Below are positions 15,373 to 23,099 of a DNA stretch of 43,838 bases, in pieces. Location: assembly GCA_934590505.1 (NCBI GenBank), contig CAKTPC010000003.1, forward strand, positions 1-43,838, written 5' to 3'. Every line of letters begins with the position of its first letter. Within the stretch, counting starts at the first letter, position 1. The position numbers and the translations under genes were made by a program. This stretch comes from an uncultured Oscillospiraceae bacterium. Its GTDB lineage: Bacteria > Bacillota > Clostridia > Oscillospirales > Oscillospiraceae. Below the pieces are notes generated by a model. The model saw nothing but the letters and a program-made list of their open reading frames with translations, had not been told where the DNA came from and ran no database searches.

Positions 15373-17430
15373 ATGAGGGAACTAAAAGTGGCGCAGAGCG
15401 CCGGTTTCTGCTTTGGGGTCAACCGCTCCGTCGGCATGGCGGAGAAACTGCTCGAGGAGAAGGGAAAGTGTGCAAGCCTCGGCCAGCTTATCCATAACGA
15501 GGATGTTGTGCGCGAGCTGACCGCAAAAGGACTGCGCGTCATAGAAAGCCCCGGTGATGCAAACCCCGGCGAGGATGTGCTCATTCGCGCGCATGGCGCG
15601 TCACCGGAGGTGTATGAAGAGCTTCAAAAGGCCGGGGCCGTGATACATGACGCAACCTGCCCCAAGGTGAAGGCCATACATAAGATCGTCACCGCCGCAA
15701 AGGAGAAAAACCGCTTCACCGTTGTCATCGGTATGCGCAACCACCCCGAGGTCGAGGCCATATGTGGCTGGTGCGGGGAGCACAAAGTCGTTGAAAATGC
15801 GGCAGAACTCGAGCAGTGGCTGGATGAAAATCCGTGCTATTGGGAAAAACCCATAACACTTGTCGTTCAAACGACACAGACCAACAGTAATTTTACCGAA
15901 TGTTGCAATGTTATAAAAAAAAGATGTACAAATCCGGAAATATCTGATACAATATGCCTTGCTACGTCCACGCGTCAGGAGGAGGCGGCCAGGCTTGCCT
16001 CGGATTGTGACGCCATGGTTGTCATCGGCGGCAGGCACAGCGCGAACAGTGTGCATCTTGCGGAGATATGCAGGGAGCATTGTCCGTGCGTAGAGTTTAT
16101 TGAAAGGGCGGATGCCCTTGATATGGACAGGCTGAAAACGGCTGACACAGTGGGACTCACGGCCGGTGCATCCACCCCGGCGTGGATAATTAAGGAGGTA
16201 AGAAACAAAATGAGCGACGAAATCAAAGTTGAAGAATCCGCAGTTGAGAAGGAAAAGTCCTTCGATGAAATGCTGGAGGAGACTCTCAAAACTATATATA
16301 ATGGAGATAAGGTAACCGGCGTTGTTGTTGCTATTACCGGCACCGAGATCAGTGTCGATCTGGGCGCCAAGTATTCCGGCTTCATTCCGACTTCCGAGTT
16401 CACTGACGACGGCATCAAGGTTGAAGATGCAGTCAAGGTCGGCGATACCATTGAAGCCGTTGTTGTCAGAGTCAACGATGTCGAAGGCACCGCGATGCTC
16501 TCTAAGAAGCGTCTCGACGCTGCCAAGATGTGGAACGCAGTTGAGGAAGCTGTCGATAACGAGTCCGTTCTCGAAGGTGTTGTCACCGAAGAGAACAAGG
16601 GCGGCGTTGTCGTCAATGTCAAGGGCGTGCGCGTGTTCGTTCCCGCCTCCCAGACCGATCTGCCCCGCGAGGCCGATTTGGCTCAGCTGCTTAAAAAGAC
16701 CGTCCGCCTCAAGATCACCGAGGTCAACAAGGCTCGCAAGCGCGTTGTCGGCTCCATCCGCCGTGTTGCACAGGCCGAGCGCCGCGAGCACATCGAGAAC
16801 ATCTGGAACGAGATCGAGGTCGGCAAGAAGTATCATGGCACCGTCAAGTCCCTGACCAGCTACGGCGCATTTGTCGATATCGGCGGCATTGACGGTATGG
16901 TTCATGTCTCCGAGCTGAGCTGGGGCCGCATCCACCAGCCCTCCGAGGTCGTTTCCGTCGGCGATGAGATAGACGTTTACGTCATCTCCTTCGATAAGGA
17001 AAAGCGCAAGATCTCCCTTGGCTACAAGGATCCCAACGGCAATCCTTGGGAGCTGTTCGTCAACAAGTACGGCGTGGGCGATGTCGCACCCGTTACCGTT
17101 GTCAAGCTCATGCCCTTCGGTGCATTCGCAGAGGTCCTCCCCGGTGTTGACGGCCTGATCCACATTTCCCAGATCGCCAACCGCCGCATCGGCAAGCCCG
17201 AGGATGTCCTGACCGTCGGTGATGTCGTTGATGCGAAGATCACCGCTATCGACGATGACAAGCACAAGATATCCCTCTCCATCCGTGCCCTGTCCGAGCC
17301 CGCACCCGCTGCGGTCGAAGAGGTCGAAGAAGAGGAGTACGCCGATGACAACGGCGAGGACGCTCTTGTTTACGAAGTCGGCGCAGACGGCACCGCTACC
17401 GGCGTTGCCCCTGAGACTGAGGAAGAGTAA
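15373..17430 (+). CDS. ispH: Fusion of IspH (HMBPP reductase) and ribosomal protein S1-like protein
   Basis: A 685-aa two-part protein. Residues 1-279 are IspH, the last enzyme of the MEP isoprenoid pathway, with the three [4Fe-4S] ligands Cys13 (FCFGV), Cys96 (ATCPKV) and Cys195 (TICLATS) and the TQTTQTN-like stretch VVQTTQTN. Residues 280-685 hold four S1 RNA-binding domains (about 307-372, 388-453, 474-540, 560-627) and an acidic tail. Such IspH-S1 fusions are known in Clostridia. At the junction lies AAGGAGGT followed by ATG 16210, so a separate S1 protein of 406 residues may also be made. Lysine codons shift from mixed AAA/AAG in the IspH part to nearly all AAG in the S1 part. Confidence 0.96.
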   Translation: MRELKVAQSAGFCFGVNRSVGMAEKLLEEKGKCASLGQLIHNEDVVRELTAKGLRVIESPGDANPGEDVLIRAHGASPEVYEELQKAGAVIHDATCPKVKAIHKIVTAAKEKNRFTVVIGMRNHPEVEAICGWCGEHKVVENAAELEQWLDENPCYWEKPITLVVQTTQTNSNFTECCNVIKKRCTNPEISDTICLATSTRQEEAARLASDCDAMVVIGGRHSANSVHLAEICREHCPCVEFIERADALDMDRLKTADTVGLTAGASTPAWIIKEVRNKMSDEIKVEESAVEKEKSFDEMLEETLKTIYNGDKVTGVVVAITGTEISVDLGAKYSGFIPTSEFTDDGIKVEDAVKVGDTIEAVVVRVNDVEGTAMLSKKRLDAAKMWNAVEEAVDNESVLEGVVTEENKGGVVVNVKGVRVFVPASQTDLPREADLAQLLKKTVRLKITEVNKARKRVVGSIRRVAQAERREHIENIWNEIEVGKKYHGTVKSLTSYGAFVDIGGIDGMVHVSELSWGRIHQPSEVVSVGDEIDVYVISFDKEKRKISLGYKDPNGNPWELFVNKYGVGDVAPVTVVKLMPFGAFAEVLPGVDGLIHISQIANRRIGKPEDVLTVGDVVDAKITAIDDDKHKISLSIRALSEPAPAAVEEVEEEEYADDNGEDALVYEVGADGTATGVAPETEEE
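16192..16212 (+). promoter_or_regulatory. Internal ribosome binding site and in-frame ATG at the IspH-S1 junction
   Basis: AAGGAGGT at 16192-16199 is a full Shine-Dalgarno match and lies 10 bases before an in-frame ATG at 16210-16212. The following codons (MSDEIKVEESAVEKE) look like a natural N-terminus. It would permit independent translation of the four-domain S1 part from the same mRNA. Confidence 0.7.
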
Positions 17431-17450
17431 TTCCGATACCTGAAATAACA

Positions 17451-17480
17451 AAAACCGCTTCCCGGAAGGGAAGCGGTTTT
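17451..17480. terminator. Bidirectional intrinsic terminator
   Basis: AAAACCGCTTCCC (17451-17463) and GGGAAGCGGTTTT (17468-17480) form a perfect 13-bp stem with a GGAA loop. A- and T-runs on both sides allow termination of the plus-strand ispH-S1 block and of the convergent minus-strand hydrolase. Confidence 0.9.
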
Positions 17481-17493
17481 GCTTGTATACAAA

Positions 17494-18423
17494 TCAGATT
17501 TTCTCGTTTAGCCAGCTGAGGATATCCTGGTATACCTGCTCCTTGTTCGTCTCGTTGAGCATTTCATGGCGTCCACCAGGGTAGAGCCGCATTAACACAT
17601 CGTGCAGTCCCGCGTCGCAGAAGGCTTTGTACGCGCGCTCAACGCCTTTGCCGTAGTCGCCGACGGGGTCTCCGTCACCGGACATGAAGTACACGGGCTT
17701 TTCCTTGTTCATCTGTGCGATGTTATTTTTATTCGTTATGAACTTTATCCCCTGCATCATATCGCGGTACAGCCCGCTTTTTCCGATAAAGCCGCAGAGG
17801 GGATCGGCGATATACTTGTCGACCTGCTCAGCATCGCGGGAGAGCCAGTCGAACTTCGTGCGCGGGTTCTCTATCTTGCTGAGGTATGTGCCGAAAGCCA
17901 GCGAATCGAGCTTCGTGCCGTCGCCCATAGCACCGTTGAGCTTTGCCATGACCGAGGCCGCAGCGTTCCCGCCGAGGACGAGCGCCGGGCTCTGGTGCCC
18001 CGTACCGCTGAGTATGACGCCGTCGTACTTATCCAGGTGCTTTATAAGGTATGTGCGCGTGAGGAAGCTGCCCATGCTGTGCCCGAAGAGCACGTAGGGA
18101 AGCTCCGGATACTCTTTGGACATGATATCGTGCAGTTTGTCCATATCGTCCACGACGCGCCACCAGCCGTCTTTCTCGGCGAAGAAGCCCTGCTCCTCAG
18201 GGACGCGTATGCTCTTGCCGTGACCGAGATGGTCATTGCCAGCGACGACAAAGCCGTTATCTGCCAGAAACTCCATGAATGGCCTGTAGCGGTCAATATG
18301 CTCGGCGATGCCGTGGGCTATCTGCACTACCGCGCGCGGCTTGCCGTCCGGAACGCACTTGAGCGCGTGTATACTGGTTCTGCCGGTGCTTGACTGAAAA
18401 TAAAAATCCTGAAAACTTGGCAT
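17494..18423 (-). CDS. Alpha/beta hydrolase, lysophospholipase/monoacylglycerol lipase type
   Basis: A 309-aa serine hydrolase of the lysophospholipase (PldB/MGL-like) group. The N-terminal HGIAEHIDRY block and the nucleophile elbow GHSMGS with Ser116 are typical. The Asp (SGDGDPVG, about residue 247) and His (GGRHEML, about 277) complete the triad. No signal peptide is present, so it is probably cytoplasmic and acts on lipid-like esters. GGGAGG precedes the ATG on the minus strand, with a near-consensus promoter further up. It runs against the surrounding plus-strand genes. Confidence 0.87.
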   Translation of the reverse strand: MPSFQDFYFQSSTGRTSIHALKCVPDGKPRAVVQIAHGIAEHIDRYRPFMEFLADNGFVVAGNDHLGHGKSIRVPEEQGFFAEKDGWWRVVDDMDKLHDIMSKEYPELPYVLFGHSMGSFLTRTYLIKHLDKYDGVILSGTGHQSPALVLGGNAAASVMAKLNGAMGDGTKLDSLAFGTYLSKIENPRTKFDWLSRDAEQVDKYIADPLCGFIGKSGLYRDMMQGIKFITNKNNIAQMNKEKPVYFMSGDGDPVGDYGKGVERAYKAFCDAGLHDVLMRLYPGGRHEMLNETNKEQVYQDILSWLNEKI

Positions 18424-18469
18424 GGAAAAGTCCTCCCGTGTGTGATATTATATCGGCATTGATATTTAT

Positions 18470-18498
18470 ATTTTACCTATACCGGTCAAGGATGTCAA
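18470..18498 (-). promoter_or_regulatory. Near-consensus sigma-A promoter for the hydrolase gene
   Basis: On the minus strand TTGACA (complement of 18493-18498) and TAAAAT (complement of 18470-18475) are 17 bases apart, 47 bases upstream of the hydrolase ATG. The plus-strand dut gene starts at 18526 on the other side; no equally clear promoter is seen for it. Confidence 0.75.
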
Positions 18499-18525
18499 TA
18501 AATACAAAAGTCGGAGTGTTTAGCA

Positions 18526-18954
18526 ATGCAGCTGTTTATAAAATATTTTGACGATGAGATCACGAAAATAGACAAGATAGCCAAGGGTGACTGGATCGAC
18601 CTTCGCTCAGCGGAGGATGTCGAGATGAAAGCGGGGGAATTCCGTTATCTCCGTCTCGGCGTCGGCATGATTCTGCCGGAGGGCTATGAAGCACATATCG
18701 CCCCACGCAGCAGTACCTTCAAAAACTTTGGTGTGATCTTGACCAACAGCGTCGGTGTTGTCGATAACTCCTATTGCGGGGATGCGGACGAGTGGAAGGC
18801 TCCCGTCTATGCCCTGCGGGATACGCATATAAAGAAGAACGAGCGTATCTGCCAGTTCCGCATCATGGAGCGGCAGCCTGAGCTTGAGTTCGTCACCGTC
18901 GGTAAGCTCAGAGATGACAGCCGCGGCGGCTTCGGCTCGACTGGAACAAAATAA
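18526..18954 (+). CDS. dut: Deoxyuridine 5'-triphosphate nucleotidohydrolase (dUTPase)
   Basis: A 142-aa trimeric dUTPase that converts dUTP to dUMP, keeping uracil out of DNA. The conserved motifs can be followed: motif 1 DLRSAED, motif 2 PRSST (about residues 61-65), motif 3 GVVDNSYCGDADEWK (about 77-91), motif 4 ERICQFRI and motif 5 RGGFGSTG, the Phe-containing C-terminal arm. The insertion CGDADEW in motif 3 resembles the variants of Clostridia. GGAGTG lies upstream of the ATG. The next gene follows after 20 bases. Confidence 0.93.
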   Translation: MQLFIKYFDDEITKIDKIAKGDWIDLRSAEDVEMKAGEFRYLRLGVGMILPEGYEAHIAPRSSTFKNFGVILTNSVGVVDNSYCGDADEWKAPVYALRDTHIKKNERICQFRIMERQPELEFVTVGKLRDDSRGGFGSTGTK

Positions 18955-18974
18955 ATCGGCGGAGAGTGTGTACT

Positions 18975-19565
18975 ATGACAGAGCGTGAAAAGGCCGCGGC
19001 AGGCTTTCTGTATGATGCCAATTATGATGAGGAGCTTGCGCGTCAGCGCGCCGAGTGTAAGGACAAGTGCCACCGTTATAATCTCTGCCTGCCCTCGGAC
19101 ACTGACCAGCAGGACGAGATAATGCGCGGCATCCTCGGCAAAGCCGGAAAGGGCCTGCGCATCACCGCGCCGTTCTGGTGCGATTATGGGTATAATATTT
19201 TCGTCGGCGATGATTTCTATTCCAATCACAATCTTGTGATACTCGACTGCGCCCCAATAACCTTCGGCGATCACGTGTTTATCGCGCCGAACTGCTGCTT
19301 CTCTGCCGCGGGACACCCGCTGGATGTTGAACAGCGCAACGCCGGTCTTGAGATGGCCCTGCCGATAACCGTCGGCAGTAACGTCTGGATCGGTGCGGGT
19401 GTGACTGTGCTGCCCGGCGTGACGATAGGCGACAATACCGTTATCGGCGCGGGCAGCGTCGTGACGCGCGATATCCCCTCGGGCGTCGTCGCCGTCGGCA
19501 ACCCCTGCCGCGTCCTGCGAGAGATAACCGAAGAGGACAAGCATAAATATAAACTCGCCCCGTGA
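18975..19565 (+). CDS. maa: Maltose/galactoside O-acetyltransferase-like enzyme
   Basis: A 196-aa left-handed beta-helix acetyltransferase of the Maa/LacA type, which moves acetyl from acetyl-CoA to sugar hydroxyls. It has the N-terminal Maa domain (AAGFLYDANYDEELARQR, about residues 6-23), then hexapeptide repeats with the active-site His in SAAGHPLD and the terminal VGSNVWIGAGVTVLPGV coil. ATG 18975 is chosen over GTG 18966 because GGAGAG lies 8 bases upstream. The real acceptor sugar is unknown; the gene symbol is by similarity only. Confidence 0.88.
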   Translation: MTEREKAAAGFLYDANYDEELARQRAECKDKCHRYNLCLPSDTDQQDEIMRGILGKAGKGLRITAPFWCDYGYNIFVGDDFYSNHNLVILDCAPITFGDHVFIAPNCCFSAAGHPLDVEQRNAGLEMALPITVGSNVWIGAGVTVLPGVTIGDNTVIGAGSVVTRDIPSGVVAVGNPCRVLREITEEDKHKYKLAP

Positions 19566-19570
19566 AAACA

Positions 19571-19609
19571 GCCCTCGGTGTAAATCCGCTCCGAGGGCAA
19601 AATTTTTTT
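19571..19609 (+). terminator. Intrinsic terminator after the dut-maa pair
   Basis: GCCCTCGG (19571-19578) pairs with CCGAGGGC (19591-19598), followed by AAAATTTTTTT. It isolates the dut-maa pair from the ECF sigma module. Confidence 0.88.
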
Positions 19610-19617
19610 CGCATGAC

Positions 19618-19648
19618 TGCAACCTTTTGGCCTTCCCATCTGTATATA
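19618..19648 (+). promoter_or_regulatory. Putative ECF-sigma promoter of the lipoprotein-sigma-anti-sigma operon
   Basis: TGCAAC (19618-19623, continuing CCTTTT-like) and CTGTATATA (19640-19648) are separated by 16 bases. This resembles the TGAAAC-N16-CGTATA layout of ECF promoters rather than a sigma-A promoter; there is no TTGACA/TATAAT pair. It suggests autoregulation by the ECF sigma factor encoded downstream. Confidence 0.6.
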
Positions 19649-19708
19649 GGGCAGAACAGTAAATGTACTGCTCTTAAAACAGATATGAAAAATGAAAGGG
19701 AAAAGACA

Positions 19709-20194
19709 ATGAAAAGATTATTTGCGGTAATTATGATGCTTCTGACCATCCTTCCGCTCGCAGCCTGCGGCAGCACCGACAACGACGAGCCTGATATTAT
19801 CGGTATGCCGAATCCGTTTACAGATTTTGACACGCTCGCCGAAGCGGAAGCGCAGACCGGCTTTGATATCACTCTGCCTGACGCCATCGGAAGCTCCAAT
19901 AATAAAATCTACCGCGCGATGAACTATGAGATGCTCGAGGTCATCTACATGAAAGGTGTGGACGAGACCGGACGCATCCGCAAGGCGCGCGGCAGCGAGG
20001 ACATCAGCGGCGATTATAACGAATATGCCGAGACCGAGACCGTGAGTGTCGGAAACCTTGACGTGCTCTTCAAGGGTGATGCAGGGCTTGTGAAGCTTGC
20101 CGTATGGACAAACGACGGTTTTACTTATTCCGTGTCGTCCGAAGCGGGACTGACCGCAGATGAAATGACGGCGCTTGTGTCCGCTGTTGGCTGA
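19709..20194 (+). CDS. Lipoprotein with anti-sigma-like extracytoplasmic domain
   Basis: A 161-aa predicted lipoprotein. ATG 19709 follows AAAGGGA and begins a signal peptide (MKRLFAVIMMLLTILPLAAC) with lipobox LAAC; the frame is open further upstream but those codons are not signal-like. The mature part contains an SGDYNEY block (RKARGSEDISGDYNEY) and a GDAGLVKLAVWTNDGFTYSV stretch. These line up with the C-terminal half of the anti-sigma factor two genes downstream (RKAAGTENCSGDYNVY; GDAGQYTLAIWTDGSYSYSL), so the two proteins share a domain resembling DUF4367. Its role is inferred: a surface-anchored paralogue of the sensor domain, possibly competing for the same ligand. Confidence 0.8.
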   Translation: MKRLFAVIMMLLTILPLAACGSTDNDEPDIIGMPNPFTDFDTLAEAEAQTGFDITLPDAIGSSNNKIYRAMNYEMLEVIYMKGVDETGRIRKARGSEDISGDYNEYAETETVSVGNLDVLFKGDAGLVKLAVWTNDGFTYSVSSEAGLTADEMTALVSAVG

Positions 20195-20244
20195 TAGTAA
20201 TTCGGAATATCTGACTCTGTAAAGAAAGAACGGGGGAACCTGAC

Positions 20245-20877
20245 TTGGAAGCGATATGCAGCATGTATTCTGAAATGCTTGGCCAGTGCCTGAGCCGGTT
20301 TTGGCGTGAAGTGTGCAATGCGCTTGCCGGTATATTCCGACTTGCCGCAAAGCTTTACAGCGCGCCTGTCACCGCCGCGGCGGAGCGCGCGGCCATAAAT
20401 GAGCGCGCCGAGTATATTCTCGATACCTACGGTGACAGCATCCTGCGCTATGCCTATTCATACCTGCACAACATGAGCGACGCCGAGGATATACTTCAGG
20501 ACACGCTTATCCAGTACCTCAAGACCGGTCCGGCTTTTGAAAGCGCCGCGCACGAAAAGGCATGGCTGCTGCGCGTCGCGGCAAACCTCAGCAAAAACAG
20601 GCTCGACTATAACTCCATAAGGAAAACGGACGAACTGAATGAGGAGCTTGCCGCTGATGAGCGCGATGACCTATCCTTTGCTTGGGAGGCCGTGAAGTCC
20701 CTGCCGGTCAAGTACCGCGAGGTCATCCACCTGTTCTATCACGAGGGCTGCTCCGTAAGAGAGATATCCAATATCCTCAAACGCCCGGAAACGACAGTCC
20801 GCTCCGACCTGCACCGTGGGCGTGAGCGGCTCAGGGAAATTCTCAGGGAGGAGTACGACTTCGATGAAGCGCTATGA
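20245..20877 (+). CDS. ECF (sigma-70 family) RNA polymerase sigma factor
   Basis: A 210-aa ECF sigma factor with TTG start preceded by GGGGGAA. Region 2 lies at about residues 55-125 (YGDSILRYAYSYLHN, DAEDILQDT, KAWLLRVAANL) and region 4 at about 150-200 (SLPVKYREVIHLFYHEGCS, SNILKRPETTVRSDLHRGR). The first 55 residues are an unusual extension rich in aromatic and hydrophobic residues before region 2. No in-frame ATG occurs close to region 2 that would remove it; ATG 20263 and 20272 would shorten it slightly. The gene overlaps the anti-sigma gene by 14 bases, a normal coupling of sigma and anti-sigma. Confidence 0.93.
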   Translation: MEAICSMYSEMLGQCLSRFWREVCNALAGIFRLAAKLYSAPVTAAAERAAINERAEYILDTYGDSILRYAYSYLHNMSDAEDILQDTLIQYLKTGPAFESAAHEKAWLLRVAANLSKNRLDYNSIRKTDELNEELAADERDDLSFAWEAVKSLPVKYREVIHLFYHEGCSVREISNILKRPETTVRSDLHRGRERLREILREEYDFDEAL

Positions 20878-21514
20878 TGAAATAATGGACCGTATTAAAG
20901 TTACCAACGATATGCGCAGCCGCATCCTTGAGAATATAGAAGCCGAGGATATAGCAGCGGAGCGCCGCAGAAAGCAGACCGGCAGGATGGTGACGAAGCT
21001 CCTGTCCATGGCCGCCTGCCTTGCCGTTATCGTCGCAGCTGCGGCTGCGCTCAGGAGTCCCGAGCATGTGAGCACGAGCGATGATCTGCAGCCAAACGAG
21101 GGGGATGCTCCCGGCTTTGCTCAGGGCGGCGCGGATATCATAGAGCTTGATTCTGCGGCTGCGCTGTCGGCCGCTGTCGGCTTTGAGGTGAAAGACATTG
21201 ACCTGCCGTTCACGCCCGAGCAGACGGAATATATATCCTATTGGCACGAACTCGCCGAGATAAACTATACCGGCGAGGGCAAGACAGCGCGCTACAGAAA
21301 GGCTGCCGGTACGGAGAACTGCTCCGGAGATTATAACGTTTATACGGACGTGACCAAGCTTGAAGCCAATGGCACGACCGCAACGCTCAAGGGGGACGCC
21401 GGGCAGTATACTCTCGCGATCTGGACGGACGGCAGCTATTCCTATTCTCTCAGCCTGTCTGATGGCCTGAGTCTCAGCGATTGGCAAGTTCTTATAGATT
21501 CCGTACAGAGTTAG
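20864..21514 (+). CDS. Membrane-anchored anti-sigma factor with DUF4367-like sensor domain
   Basis: A 216-aa protein. The cytoplasmic N-terminal part (about residues 1-43; KRYDEIMDRIKVTNDMRSRI) would bind the sigma factor. One membrane segment follows (about 46-66, LLSMAACLAVIVAAAAAL) and then an extracytoplasmic domain with SGDYNVY and GDAGQYTLAIWTDGSYSYSL that matches the lipoprotein at 19709-20194. ATG 20864 is preceded by GGGAGGAG. A zinc-binding HxxxCxxC motif is absent, so this is not a ZAS-type anti-sigma factor. The assignment rests on operon position, topology and the shared domain. Confidence 0.87.
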   Translation: MKRYDEIMDRIKVTNDMRSRILENIEAEDIAAERRRKQTGRMVTKLLSMAACLAVIVAAAAALRSPEHVSTSDDLQPNEGDAPGFAQGGADIIELDSAAALSAAVGFEVKDIDLPFTPEQTEYISYWHELAEINYTGEGKTARYRKAAGTENCSGDYNVYTDVTKLEANGTTATLKGDAGQYTLAIWTDGSYSYSLSLSDGLSLSDWQVLIDSVQS

Positions 21515-21534
21515 ATTTCCGGTTTATATAAATG

Positions 21535-21577
21535 AAAAAAGATACACAGGCGGACCCGTGACCGCCTGTGTATCTTT
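21535..21577. terminator. 16-bp hairpin between convergent anti-sigma and ABC operons
   Basis: AAAGATACACAGGCGG (21538-21553) and CCGCCTGTGTATCTTT (21562-21577) are perfect inverted repeats with an 8-nt loop. The A-run 21535-21540 gives a T-tract on the minus strand, so the ABC operon terminates here; the plus-strand module may use the same hairpin. Confidence 0.85.
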
Positions 21578-21592
21578 GCGTATGTATATTAA

Positions 21593-22336
21593 TCAGAGCA
21601 TCTTATCAAGAAAACTGATAAGACGCGGGCTTTCGGGATGGTCGAACAGCTCATGCGAGGGCTTGTCCTCAACGATGTGACCGCCGTCGAGGAAGATCGT
21701 CCGGCTGCTCACCTCACGGGCAAAGCGCATCTCATGCGTGACCACGATCATCGTCATCCCGCTTTCGGCAAGCTGCTTCATAACGTCAAGCACCTCGCCG
21801 ATCATTTCAGGGTCAAGCGCGCTGGTCGGCTCATCGAAGAGCATGACCTCTGGGTCCATCATCAGCGAGCGCACGATGGCGATACGCTGCTTCTGCCCGC
21901 CGGAGAGCTGGTCGGAATAAGCGTCTGCGCGGTCGGCAAGACCGACACGCCCGAGAAGCTCAATGGCCTTATCCTCGGCCTGCTTCTTATCCATGCCCTT
22001 TATGCGGACAGGCGCGGCGGTGAGGTTCTTCATCACGGTCATGTTGTTGAAAAGGTTGAACTGCTGGAACACCATGCCCATTTTCTGCCGGTGCTGGTCT
22101 ATGTATTTACCCTGCTCCTTCGCGCATATATCCACTCCGTTAAACAGTATCTGACCGGAACTCGGCTTTTCAAGCAGATTCATGCAGCGCAAGAATGTGC
22201 TCTTCCCGCCGCCGGAGGGACCGATGATAGACACTACCTCGTTCTTGCTGAAATCAACGCTTATGTGCTTTATAACATCAAGCTTGTGATAGCTCTTGCA
22301 CAGGTCAACGACCTGTATCAGCTTTTCATTTTCCAT
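21593..22336 (-). CDS. glnQ: Polar amino-acid ABC transporter ATP-binding protein
   Basis: A 247-aa ATPase of the GlnQ/HisP group that energises amino-acid uptake. Walker A GPSGGGKST (about residues 39-47), the Q-loop FQQFNLF, the signature LSGGQKQRIAI, Walker B VMLFDEP and the H-loop VVTHEMRFA are all present. It overlaps the permease gene by 11 bases, the last gene of the substrate-binding, permease, ATPase operon. The substrate (glutamine, cystine, arginine and so on) cannot be deduced; the gene symbol names the family. Confidence 0.93.
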   Translation of the reverse strand: MENEKLIQVVDLCKSYHKLDVIKHISVDFSKNEVVSIIGPSGGGKSTFLRCMNLLEKPSSGQILFNGVDICAKEQGKYIDQHRQKMGMVFQQFNLFNNMTVMKNLTAAPVRIKGMDKKQAEDKAIELLGRVGLADRADAYSDQLSGGQKQRIAIVRSLMMDPEVMLFDEPTSALDPEMIGEVLDVMKQLAESGMTMIVVTHEMRFAREVSSRTIFLDGGHIVEDKPSHELFDHPESPRLISFLDKML

Positions 22337-23024
22337 GGGTCATCTTCCTTTCGGCCAGCGCTATAATACGTCCGCCCGTGAAGGTCATCGCAAAATAGCA
22401 CAGCGCGGCTATCGCGAGACAGGGAAGGCTCTTGTATGTAACGGCAATGACGTCATTCGTGCGGAACATCAGGTCGGCAAGACCGATGACGGAGACAATG
22501 GAGGATTCCTTGATGACCGTCACAAACTCGTTGCCGAGCGCGGGGAGGATGTTCTTTATGGCCTGCGGCAGCACGACAAGCCTCATAGCCTGAGAGTGGC
22601 TGAAGCCGACGCTGCGTGCGGCCTCCATCTGGCCGTTGTCAACTGCCTGCACGCCCGAGCGGATGATCTCCGCGGTGTATGCGCAGCTGTTGAGACTCAT
22701 TGCGATGATGCCGGCGGAAAAACGGGAAAAGTTCGGGAGCCATGAAATATCCGGCAGTGTTATCCCGGCCATGGGCAGACCGTAGAAGATGAACATCAGC
22801 TGAACCATCAGGGGGGTTCCGCGGACAAACTCAATATAGGCCGTCGCGATCCAACGCAGCGGCAGGATCCTGCTCATACGCATGCTTGCCATGAGTGTGC
22901 CGAGGACCGTGCCGAAAAGAACTGCGAAGGCTGCTATTATAAGGGTGTTTATTATGCCCTCTTCAAAAAAGCTGTGGTAGCGGACGATGAGTTTTCCGAT
23001 CGTTTCAAAAAACGTAAATTTCAC
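22326..23024 (-). CDS. Polar amino-acid ABC transporter permease (HisM/GlnP family)
   Basis: A 232-aa inner-membrane permease with GTG start and a GGAGGGG ribosome binding site. It has about five membrane segments beginning at IINTLIIAAFAVLFGTVLGT and the EAA loop EAARSVGFSHSQAMRLVVLPQA (about residues 135-156), which contacts the ATPase. The sequence FVRGTPLMVQLMF is typical of the HisM group. It lies downstream of the substrate-binding gene, separated by a strong hairpin, and overlaps the ATPase gene. Confidence 0.93.
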   Translation of the reverse strand: MKFTFFETIGKLIVRYHSFFEEGIINTLIIAAFAVLFGTVLGTLMASMRMSRILPLRWIATAYIEFVRGTPLMVQLMFIFYGLPMAGITLPDISWLPNFSRFSAGIIAMSLNSCAYTAEIIRSGVQAVDNGQMEAARSVGFSHSQAMRLVVLPQAIKNILPALGNEFVTVIKESSIVSVIGLADLMFRTNDVIAVTYKSLPCLAIAALCYFAMTFTGGRIIALAERKMTHGK

Positions 23025-23048
23025 GGGAACCCCTCCTCAAAGTTTAAT

Positions 23049-23078
23049 CGGGCTTCGCCGCCGGAGCGGCGAAGCCCG
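23049..23078 (-). terminator. Hairpin between substrate-binding protein and permease genes
   Basis: CGGGCTTCGCCGC (23049-23061) and GCGGCGAAGCCCG (23066-23078) form a perfect 13-bp stem with a 4-nt loop. There is no T-tract on the minus strand. Such stem-loops after binding-protein genes usually stabilise the upstream mRNA and lower expression of the permease and ATPase. Confidence 0.65.
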
Positions 23079-23099
23079 CAGTTAATTTTTGTATATTTA

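Noticed and set aside
15601..17451. 616-codon open frame on the minus strand opposite ispH-S1
   Set aside because: It mirrors the codon pattern of the strongly supported plus-strand gene, has no family motifs and no ribosome binding site; long antisense frames are common opposite AAG/GAG-rich genes.
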